A DNA stretch of 15,373 nt from contig JAGMCC010000009.1 of NCBI GenBank assembly GCA_023129355.1, positions 1 through 15,373 on the forward strand, in the 5' to 3' direction. The notes under the pieces are model-generated. The model was not told where the DNA came from and searched no databases. It saw nothing but the letters and a program-made list of their open reading frames with translations. The DNA comes from Dehalococcoidia bacterium (GTDB taxonomy: Bacteria; Chloroflexota; Dehalococcoidia; E44-bin15). Below are positions 1 to 6,900 of this stretch, piece by piece (the first letter of the stretch is position 1; each line of letters begins with the position of its first letter). The position numbers and the translations under genes were made by a program.

Positions 1-2
1 AG

Positions 3-875
3 TCCTGCCGCGCCAACTTCAGCCCCATAATGGGGTTGTTCCGCCACCGCGGGGAGGGGATTCAGTCGCTATTCCCCGATAGGATAAATAAGCCTGCCTT
101 AAGTGCGGTGGATCGCTACGGGGTGGCCTACGCGATGTGGGTAGTGACCGATGAGAAGGACATCGCCAGGGCCTGTGACTTCTTCGCCAATAAGACCCTC
201 TACATTGCCGACGGGCATCATCGCTATGAGACAGCCCTCGCCTACAAGCAGGAGCAGCGCGCCGCCCACATATCCTATACTGGGGAGGAACCCTTCAACT
301 TCGTGATGATGACCCTCACCGACTCCGAGGACCCAAATCTCATCATGCAGCCCACGCACCGCCTGGTGCGGGGGCTCAACACAAAAAGGCTGGCTCAACT
401 GAAGGAGGAGCGGAGCGTCTATTTCGATGAGGAGTTGCTCTCTCCTTTACCCAACCCATCCAAAACCCTGAAAGGATGGACAGAAACCTTAAAGCAGCAG
501 CGGGGGACAACATTCGGCCTTTATGGTCTCGAGAGACCGCGCCTCTGCCTGCTGAGGGCGAGACAGGGAATCATGCCCCCAGTCCAGCCAGGCGTGTTAC
601 AGGATTTGGATGTTTACATCCTTCATCGGGTGATTTTGCGCCAGATGCTGGGCATAGATAGCCCGGAAAGGGAGGAGGATTGCCTGGAGTATACTCGCGA
701 CGGTTTGGAGGCCCTCTCCCGGGTGGACGCGGGGGAGTATAAGCTAGCCATTCTGCTCAATCCGACCCCGATCTCCAGCGTCCTGGCGGTGGCTGACCAA
801 GGAGTGAGGATGCCCCAAAAGTCCACCTACTTCCATCCCAAGACGCCCGCCGGTCTGGTGATTAACCCCCTCTAG
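3..875 (+). CDS. DUF1015 family protein, 3' part (5' end outside window)
   Basis: The reading frame is open to the left edge and reads through the ATG at 30, so that ATG is internal and the true start lies upstream. The first visible residues (SCRANFSPIMGLFRH) resemble the DUF1015 segment that precedes its conserved core, and residues about 57-70 from the edge contain the family hallmark YIADGHHRYETALAY. About 290 residues are visible; family members usually have around 400, so roughly the first quarter is missing. The gene ends at a TAG at 873-875. DUF1015 (COG4198) proteins are widespread and soluble. I know of no established biochemical activity, so I assign none. No membrane segment or signal peptide is seen in the visible part. 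The gene is followed by a long non-coding stretch, so it is probably the last gene of its transcription unit, although I see no clear terminator hairpin with a T-tract. Confidence 0.85.
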   Translation, partial: SCRANFSPIMGLFRHRGEGIQSLFPDRINKPALSAVDRYGVAYAMWVVTDEKDIARACDFFANKTLYIADGHHRYETALAYKQEQRAAHISYTGEEPFNFVMMTLTDSEDPNLIMQPTHRLVRGLNTKRLAQLKEERSVYFDEELLSPLPNPSKTLKGWTETLKQQRGTTFGLYGLERPRLCLLRARQGIMPPVQPGVLQDLDVYILHRVILRQMLGIDSPEREEDCLEYTRDGLEALSRVDAGEYKLAILLNPTPISSVLAVADQGVRMPQKSTYFHPKTPAGLVINPL

Positions 876-1011
876 GACGCTTTTTCGTACCCCACGGGCC
901 TTCAATAGTTTTATCGAAAAAATCCGAAATGTACGGTGCTGCTACATACACCATAGCTGAGCTCAAACACCATTGATTAAGCGGATATACGATCTGAATA
1001 CCATAAAAACT

Positions 1012-1150
1012 AATGCATTGCCACGAAAATAGAGCTACGTTCCATGTCATTCCGAACTTGTTTCGGAATCTCAAGGTTAATACGGGGATGCTGAAACTAG
1101 TTCAGCATGACAACGTGCTGGTTGTAACCAAATGTCGTTGCTACGAAAAT
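1012..1150 (+). repeat. Imperfect direct repeat flanking the first palindromic element
   Basis: A sequence of about 20 bases at 1012-1030 (AATG, then CATTGCCACGAAAAT) recurs at 1131-1150 (AATG, then TCGTTGCTACGAAAAT). The last 13 bases, TTGCYACGAAAAT, lie exactly 120 bases apart and differ at one position. The copies bracket the palindromic element at 1046-1111 but do not abut it: the gaps are about 15 bases on the left and 19 on the right. They could mark an insertion unit larger than the hairpins, or be a chance or older duplication. They are too long and too distant to be a simple target-site duplication of the hairpin element itself. Confidence 0.45.
1046..1111. repeat. Palindromic two-hairpin repeat element, copy A
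   Basis: The element begins GTCAT and ends ATGAC. The left hairpin is ATTCCGAA (1049-1056) with TTCGGAAT (1062-1069) around a 5-base loop. The right hairpin is ATGCTGAA (1088-1095) with TTCAGCAT (1101-1108) around ACTAG. The left arm (1046-1070) and the reverse complement of the right arm (1087-1111) match at 20 of 25 positions. Four of the five differences fall in the stems and form two compensating base-pair changes. This layout, with GTCATTCC or GTCATGCTG termini and two hairpins, is a familiar class of short dispersed palindromic repeat in many bacterial genomes. It encodes nothing and would depend on a transposase elsewhere. Its copy number in this genome cannot be seen here. Confidence 0.7.
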
Positions 1151-1183
1151 GCCCTTATATGTCTGGATGAACCCTATACCCTT

Positions 1184-1249
1184 GTCATTCCCGCGCAGGC
1201 GGGAATCTAGACCGACCAATCTCTGGGTTCCTGCTTCCGCAGGAATGAC
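1184..1249. repeat. Palindromic two-hairpin repeat element, copy B
   Basis: This element has the same architecture as the one at 1046-1111 and the same 66-base length, with GTCATTCC at the left end and GGAATGAC at the right. The left hairpin is ATTCCCGC (1187-1194) and GCGGGAAT (1199-1206) around GCAG. The right hairpin is TTCCTGC (1228-1234) and GCAGGAA (1239-1245) around TTCC. The left core ATTCCC-N8-GGGAAT is the same pattern as the neisserial dRS3 repeat, but the pattern is found widely and implies no relationship to Neisseria. One stem difference between the two arms is compensated (C-G versus T-A). Confidence 0.7.
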
Positions 1250-1506
1250 AGACAAATATGGTGTAAACATGCCACATTTTCATCCTCCGTGGTTCTTGTT
1301 GCGACAGACATGACTTATTGCCATTCACACTGATATGAGCCTGTCTCACAAAGCAAAAGCTTGAATAAATTCCCTCTCTGGGCTGCCAAAATCGCTATCA
1401 CAATATCATGATGGCCCAACTATTGGGCTTAAGATAAGCTTCCCAATATGCCTAATTCCCCACTGTAACGAGAAGGTCGTGTTTATGCAACAAGCTCTTA
1501 TGTAGC

Positions 1507-2541
1507 TTAAAAGCTCGCTCTCATCTCACGGGCGACCGCTTCGGGCAGGGTCTCAATGACCCAAACATCGTAGAACCTTTCCATAAAACCGGCATCGCTG
1601 GTATAAACGGGCTGAAAAAGCGGCCTTGAGATTATGCGGGCACTCAGCCAGTAATGATCCGGGCGCTGCTTGAGGGGTGCCGAGTAGGTGATCAAGTTGA
1701 AGGAGTTTACCCCCATCCCTTTGTAGCAATGCAATATTTTCACAATAGCGGCAGCGAAATCCCTCGTTTGCCTTTCATCCAAATCCGCCAGATTGCCCAC
1801 CCCCTTAAATATCATCTGAACCTCCCTGTTCCCCCGAGGGGCGTAGCTGGCAATGACCGCCAAAGAATCGTTCTCCCCGATATACCGCTCGCCAGTCTCC
1901 CTCTCCACCTCGATTAACTCCCGCCAATAATTTCTACCATGCCTGCGGAAATACTCCTCGCTTTCCCCCAAGAGTCTCCCCAGTTCCGGCGTCGGGGCGC
2001 GATCCACAACTATTTGCACATGGGGATGGACTATGCTGGCCCCGCTGGGCGGCAGATGATTCCAGATCCACACCGGATATTTGGCTTCTTCGTCCTTTTG
2101 ATGCACTAAAACAATATATTCCCTTGATGCAATAATGTTATCCACAAGCATCTCCGTGGTAAATTCGTCCAGCTCGAGAAAATGCCTCTCCGACAAAGTG
2201 GCCACGGCATGGTATTCCGCAAAGGGGTATAGATTGGGGAAGAGTAAGCATTCCCCCCTTTTTATCCTACCTTCCGGGAACAGCTTGGGTGAGAATTTTG
2301 GTGTTCTCTGCACAATATTTTCCGGGCAAAAGAAGCAGCCAGCCCTTGTCCTCTCGATCACCTCCTTCACCTTCACCTCGCCCCCCTGTGCCTGCCTCGC
2401 CCTTTCTGCTCTGGCCACATTGATTCTGCTCTGGGAACCTGTCAAGGGGTCCTCCCGATACTCAATTAGCTGAACCTCGCTCTCAAATTGAACCAGAGGA
2501 CTTAGAATTTCCGTACTTTTTATCTCTTTTCGAAACTCCAT
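1507..2541 (-). CDS. GalT-family (HIT superfamily) nucleotidyltransferase, galactose-1-phosphate uridylyltransferase-like
   Basis: The 344-residue product has the length and landmarks of GalT, which exchanges UMP between UDP-glucose and galactose 1-phosphate in the Leloir pathway in the cytoplasm. Visible landmarks are a zinc-type CFFC (C69, C72), H120 in the position of the third zinc ligand, and the active-site segment SGAS...HPHVQ (about 166-176), where H174 would be the uridylylated histidine and H172 a zinc ligand. An N-terminal DPLTG motif (31-35) matches the family start. The usual run after it (WV.VSP.RA.RP) is replaced by a divergent sequence, and the normal glycine after N161 is also lost. 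The substrate could therefore be another sugar phosphate or nucleotide, and no galK or galE is nearby. The ATG at 2541 is preceded by AGGGGTG at good spacing. The gene diverges from the tubulin-like gene and has its own candidate promoter. Confidence 0.82.
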   Translation of the reverse strand: MEFRKEIKSTEILSPLVQFESEVQLIEYREDPLTGSQSRINVARAERARQAQGGEVKVKEVIERTRAGCFFCPENIVQRTPKFSPKLFPEGRIKRGECLLFPNLYPFAEYHAVATLSERHFLELDEFTTEMLVDNIIASREYIVLVHQKDEEAKYPVWIWNHLPPSGASIVHPHVQIVVDRAPTPELGRLLGESEEYFRRHGRNYWRELIEVERETGERYIGENDSLAVIASYAPRGNREVQMIFKGVGNLADLDERQTRDFAAAIVKILHCYKGMGVNSFNLITYSAPLKQRPDHYWLSARIISRPLFQPVYTSDAGFMERFYDVWVIETLPEAVAREMRASF

Positions 2542-2572
2542 CGGGCACCCCTATGATGAGAAATGGCTAGTT

Positions 2573-2599
2573 ATTATACCATATCGCCGCTCCTGTAAA
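2573..2599 (-). promoter_or_regulatory. Candidate sigma70-type promoter of the galT-like gene
   Basis: On the minus strand TTTACA (2599-2594) is followed, after 15 bases, by TATAAT (2578-2573). The consensus -10 is preceded by TGG, giving an extended -10 (TGnTATAAT). The predicted start, about 7 bases further on, would leave a 5' leader of roughly 25 bases before the ATG at 2541. The -10 is a perfect match; the short spacer is compensated by the extended element. Confidence 0.6.
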
Positions 2600-2614
2600 G
2601 GTTAATCTCATAGA

Positions 2615-2638
2615 ACCCTTCGTGTAGTCTAGAAGGGT
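2615..2638. promoter_or_regulatory. Inverted repeat between divergent promoters, possible operator
   Basis: ACCCTTC (2615-2621) and GAAGGGT (2632-2638) form a perfect 7-base inverted repeat with a 10-base centre. It lies between the two divergent candidate promoters, just upstream of the galT-like -35 and the tubulin-like -35. The position would suit a regulator acting on both genes, but there is no T-tract and no known operator resemblance, so the role is a guess. Confidence 0.3.
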
Positions 2639-2652
2639 AGGTGTACACAGGG

Positions 2653-2681
2653 TTGACAGGGGGGTAGTGCTATGATAGAGT
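2653..2681 (+). promoter_or_regulatory. Candidate promoter of the tubulin/FtsZ-like gene
   Basis: A perfect -35 hexamer TTGACA (2653-2658) is followed after 17 bases by TAGAGT (2676-2681, 4 of 6 matches to TATAAT). An alternative is the overlapping extended -10 TGCTATGAT (2668-2676), which sits too close to that -35 but can work without one. Either would start transcription about 30-45 bases before the ATG at 2721. Confidence 0.45.
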
Positions 2682-2707
2682 TTCGCAGAATAGAGGGAAA
2701 CCCTGAT

Positions 2708-2715
2708 AAGGAGGT
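2708..2715 (+). promoter_or_regulatory. Strong ribosome binding site of the tubulin/FtsZ-like gene
   Basis: AAGGAGGT lies 5 bases before the ATG at 2721, a nearly full match to the anti-Shine-Dalgarno sequence. It fixes the start codon and suggests efficient translation. Confidence 0.8.
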
Positions 2716-2720
2716 AGAAT

Positions 2721-3896
2721 ATGAGGCTGGTTGTTATAGGATTAGGACAGTGTGGCAGCAGAATCGCTGATGAGTTTGCCAGGATGGGCAAGAGGGCAAC
2801 ATCTCGCCGGCGTATTCAGATAATCACCGGCGTCTACGCAGTGAATACCGATCAAGTCGACTTGACCGGACTGAAAACCATAAAGCCCGATTTCCACCAT
2901 CGCATAATTATCGGGGGTCGAAGGACCAGTGGTCATGGCGTGGGCAAGATAAACGAGCTTGGCGCGGCGATCGCAAGGAGCGACAAGGACAAGGTGGTCG
3001 ATGCGATAAGAACCGGGTCAAGGTTTTATGAGACCGATGCCTTTTTACTCACTGCCGGTGCTGCTGGCGGCACAGGCTCGGGAGCACTGCCCATAATCTG
3101 CGATACGCTGAAGGAAAGATACCCGGACAAGCCGGTTTATACCCTTATCGTCCTCCCCTTTGCGCATGAAGAAAGCTCAGAGGAAAGATGCGTCTACAAT
3201 ACAGCTACATGCCTTAAATCCGCCTACTCGGTCGCCGATGCGGTATTTCTTGCCGACAACCAGCGATATCTCAAAAAGGATGCCAACCTGCTAAACAATA
3301 TGGAGAAGATCAATCAGCAAATAGTGAGGCCTTTCCTCGATTTACTTTGCGCCGGTGAGGAGGTAAGACGAAGGCATGTTGGAGCGAGGACCGTCGATGC
3401 CGGGGACATAATGCAGACACTGGAAGGCTGGACCATAATAGGCTTCGGTAAATCGGACCTATCCTTCATCAGGCTACCTTTTCAAAGGACGCGAAGCTTC
3501 AAGAAAAAGAGTAGAGAAACCCTCAGAGGAATAGAGGCTATGGGCCAGGCACTGAGTGAGCTTTCCGCGTTCTGTAGTCCCAGTGATGCGGGAAAGGCTT
3601 TATATCTACTCTCCGCCCCAGCCAGGGAGATGAATGTGGACCAGGTCAAAGAGCTGGGGGAGATTATGAAAGAGATAGCACAGGATGCCGTGATCAGGAG
3701 TGGCGACTATCCCAGAAACAAGGCCGAGGTCAGCGTAACGGTGATCCTCTCCCAGCTTAGAGACGTACCGAGGGTAAGGGAAATTTATAAGAAAGTAACG
3801 GAGTCTGCCACTTCGATAAAGCAGAGACAAAAGGAGGCGGAGCAAAAGCTTAGAGAGATGGCCAAAGCCTCAGAAGGTATACCTACCCTATTATAG
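2721..3896 (+). CDS. Tubulin/FtsZ superfamily GTPase, CetZ-like
   Basis: The 391-residue product has the tubulin/FtsZ GTPase fold signatures: a glycine-rich nucleotide loop GLGQCG (7-12), AVNTDQVDL (40-48), GGRRTSGHGVGK.NELG (65-81), and the tubulin signature GAAGGTGSG (113-121). The catalytic T7 loop reads TVDAGD (224-229). It keeps both acidic residues of the FtsZ N-x-D-x-x-D pattern, but the leading Asn is replaced by Thr. The GHGVG..NELG and NTxxxDL motifs resemble archaeal CetZ more than canonical FtsZ. There is no long disordered linker or FtsZ C-terminal peptide; the tail (about 350-383) is charged and helix-rich. Known superfamily members form GTP-dependent filaments in division (FtsZ) or cell shape (CetZ). 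A cytoskeletal role here is inference. There is no division cluster (ftsA, mur genes) nearby, so I do not call it ftsZ. It stands alone and converges on the kinase operon. Confidence 0.83.
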   Translation: MRLVVIGLGQCGSRIADEFARMGKRATSRRRIQIITGVYAVNTDQVDLTGLKTIKPDFHHRIIIGGRRTSGHGVGKINELGAAIARSDKDKVVDAIRTGSRFYETDAFLLTAGAAGGTGSGALPIICDTLKERYPDKPVYTLIVLPFAHEESSEERCVYNTATCLKSAYSVADAVFLADNQRYLKKDANLLNNMEKINQQIVRPFLDLLCAGEEVRRRHVGARTVDAGDIMQTLEGWTIIGFGKSDLSFIRLPFQRTRSFKKKSRETLRGIEAMGQALSELSAFCSPSDAGKALYLLSAPAREMNVDQVKELGEIMKEIAQDAVIRSGDYPRNKAEVSVTVILSQLRDVPRVREIYKKVTESATSIKQRQKEAEQKLREMAKASEGIPTLL

Positions 3897-3984
3897 TTCT
3901 CTCCTTCAATATAGCTATAAAAGCGTCATCTATTCTGTGACCTTGATTCCTATAGCCTGGTAGCCCTCTGACCAGCATCTCCCG

Positions 3985-6900
3985 TCATCCTCTCTTCCCG
4001 CGGTTCCTGGTAGGGAGCAACTCCGCGACCTGTGCTGAGAGAGCATCTCTGCTAAAGGGTTTTTCAATCACCCCATCGATGTCCGGCAGTTCCTCATGGT
4101 CAAGTTGCACCCCCCAGCCGGTGATAAGCATCACTGGCGTCTCGGACTTCATCTCTTTGACAGCCCTGGCAACATCGCGTCCCGATATGTCAGGCATCCC
4201 CAAGTCAGTGATTACCAGCCCATAATCGCCCTTCTTAAAGGCGCTAAGCGCCTCCTCCCCACTGGTAACCACCGTTACCCGGTGACCTAGCTGTTTGAGC
4301 ATGAGCCCTAGAATCTCACTGACCTCCGGATCGTCATCGGCCAGGAGTATCGTGGCACGCTTGATAGTGGGAGGCTTACGCTCAGGGCGCGATCTCGCTT
4401 CGACACCGTCGGCCACGGGCAACCTGATATAAAAGGTGGCTCCCTTCCCCTGGGTGCTTTCAACCTCGATGTTCCCGCCATGCCTGGTAACAATACCATA
4501 GGACACACTCAGCCCCAGCCCGGAGCCCGCAGGGGCTCTAGTGGTGAAGAAGGGGTCGAAGAGCTTCCCCTTTATCTCATCAGGGATGCCCACGCCGGTA
4601 TCGCTAACGGAAAGAACCACCAAGCTATTCTCCTGCTCGCTCTTAACCGTGATCTTGCCCCCCTCAGGCATGGCATCCATGGCGTTGAAGATAATATTCA
4701 CCAGTGCCTCTCTAAGCTCCGCCGCGTCCCCTGCCACAGGAGCCACCTCATTCAACTCAGTGCCAATCTCGATGGTTACACCCTCCGTCTCCTCGAGCTT
4801 TACCCGGCGGGATTCCACCATCTCTAAGGCACCTTCTACCAATTGATTCAGGTTCACCGCTTCGAAAGCACGAGACGCCCTCACCCCAGCGAAGTCCTGG
4901 AGTCGCCGCACTGTCTTAGCGGCATCGAGAGCGGTCTGCTCTATGACCCGAACGCTCTTTATCATCTTGTCGCCTTCCTCATCCTCCAAAGCCAACTGGG
5001 CCCGGCCCAGGATGATGGCTAAGATGTTATTGAAGTCATGAGCCACCCCACCAGCCATCTCGCCCAACGCCCTCAACCTCTCCGACTGCACCATGTAATC
5101 CTGTGCCGCCTTAAGCTCATCGTAGGCTCTCTCCAGCTCCGCTTCGTGTTCCTTCACCTGGATAAATAACCTGGAGTTCTCTATAGCTGCGGCTATCTGG
5201 GCCGCCACCTGCTCCAGGATCTCCCGCTCCCTCTCGCCATAGGCATTGGGATGCCGGCTGATGAGGTGAAAGGTGCCAAGGACATCGCCCTTTGAGAAGA
5301 GGGGGACGCGGATCGCTGACCTCAACCCGCTCCTCAGATGTCCCTCATCGATGGGGAATTGCACCCCCTGGGCAAAATCTGTTTCAATGTTGGTCCGCCT
5401 GTTTTCCATAACCCATGCTGTGGCTGTCCCCGCTAAGGGCACAGTGCCCCCCTCGCCCACCCCCGTCTCCCCCTCGGTGGAGACTGCTAAGAATCTCAAC
5501 CTATCCCCCTCCACCAGGGTGATGCTAGTGAGGTCAAAATCGATAATCTTTTTAATCTCGGTGGTAAAGGCCTGGTATGTCTCCCTGATATCCAGGCTGG
5601 AGCCGATGATGCTGGATAACTCGCTGGTCACCGCCAGCCGCTGCGCCTTCTCCCTGACCCCCTGGTAAAGGTTAGCGTTCTCAATGGCGACCCCCGCCTG
5701 GTCAGCGAGAATCCTCAGCGGCTCTATCTCCACTTCGGTGATCTCCTCCCGCTCGGTGAAAGCAACGATGCTGCCCATATACTTATCCCTGGCAAAGAAG
5801 GGCACGATTACCATTGTCTTCGCCCCGATGAGCTCCTGCACGGCATTACATTCATCCCTGGTGAACTGGGGCTCGGCTATCTCATAAAGGTGGTGCGCGA
5901 TCACCCCTCTACCCTCCAGCACTTCATCCAGAGCATGGCTATACCCTTTAATAACTGGAAACTCCATCTCGGTCCATGTCTGGTCCACGGCCCGCTCCAC
6001 TTCGCCGACCACTCTCGATTCCTCTCCCGGTTCCACTTTGGTGGAATACACCGTTGCCCGATGAACATTCCTCTCCTCGTCCACTACAAACATCAACGTA
6101 TGGCCGAATCCCAGGTTAACCACCACGCCATCTGAGACCTGCTGCAATACCTCACTTATTTCCAGAGTGCTCTGGATGGTGGCAGTTACCTTTTGCAACG
6201 CCAGGAGCTGATTTGTTCTTTGCTCCAGTTGCTCCTTCCTCTTTACTAGCACCTCCTCCATGCGCTTGCGCTCGGTGATATCCACGGTAACGATCCCCAG
6301 GCCATCACCTACCTTGAAAGCCCTCACTTCCAGATATACATCTCCATGTTTGGGGTAAGGAACAACGTCCTCAACGAAGAATGGCTTCCCGGTCTTGATA
6401 ACTTTCAGATACTGATCGTATCTACCCCTTTCTTTAATATTTGGTTCCAGTTCCAGCATGCTTTTCCCGATGAAATCCTCTTTCTTAGCCTCAGCAGGAA
6501 GATGAATCAATGGATATCTCAATGAAGCTTCATTGAGATCAACCAGGTTGAGCTCTGAATCCCAAATGGTGAAGAAGTCGGTTGCCGACTCCATAAAGCG
6601 GCGCAGCTTTTCCTCACTTTCCCGCAGCGCCTCCTCCGCCCGCTTGCGCTCGGTGATGTCAATAGCAATCCCCAGGAGACCAATAACTTTGCCATCGACA
6701 TTACGAACCGGTATCTTGCTGGTTTGAGCCCATCTGGTTCCTTCTGGTGTGGTGAAAGGTTCAATAATACCAATTTTGGGCTGAACATTTTCTATTACTT
6801 CCCTGTCGTCTCTTTTCATATCCTCGGCCTGTTTGGGATAAAGGTCTTCTGTTGTCTTACCCAGTACTTCCTCATATGTCAGGCCCAGGGTATTAACAAA

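Larger units (their letters stand above)
876..1506. other. Intergenic region with palindromic repeats, no gene seen
   Basis: About 630 bases separate the DUF1015 stop from the galT-like stop, which reads in from the right. Only short overlapping ORFs without family resemblance are present, and I do not support any as genes. The recognisable content is two palindromic two-hairpin elements (1046-1111 and 1184-1249) and the direct repeat around the first of them. A further small perfect hairpin (GCCCAA-CTA-TTGGGC, 1414-1428) lies about 80 bases beyond the galT-like stop. It has no T-tract on either side, so it is not called as a terminator. The bases 1250-1400 show nothing I can interpret. Confidence 0.6.

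Noticed and set aside
862..1210. Small ORFs in the intergenic region (862-1074 minus, 1013-1210 plus)
   Set aside because: They overlap the palindromic repeats, have no convincing ribosome binding site and no family-like motifs.
1046..1249. A short CRISPR array or insertion sequence
   Set aside because: Only two copies, each internally palindromic, with different cores and no constant spacers; no transposase gene is present.
1414..1428. Perfect 6-base stem hairpin (GCCCAA-CTA-TTGGGC) as terminator of the galT-like gene
   Set aside because: It lies about 80 bases past the stop and has no T-tract on the relevant strand.
2721..3896. Canonical division gene ftsZ
   Set aside because: The T7 loop lacks the usual Asn, the C-terminal peptide is absent, motifs are closer to CetZ, and no division genes are adjacent.
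3897..3984. Bidirectional terminator between the convergent tubulin-like and hybrid kinase genes
   Set aside because: Only a weak 5-base stem (CTGGT/ACCAG, 3957-3975) and a short AT palindrome (3910-3919) are present, neither followed by a T-run.
4480..4846. Plus-strand ORFs of 100 residues or more opposite the kinase genes (for example 4480-4827, 7262-7699, 12992-13354)
   Set aside because: They lie antisense to strongly conserved kinase domains and their sequences are low-complexity reflections of those codons.
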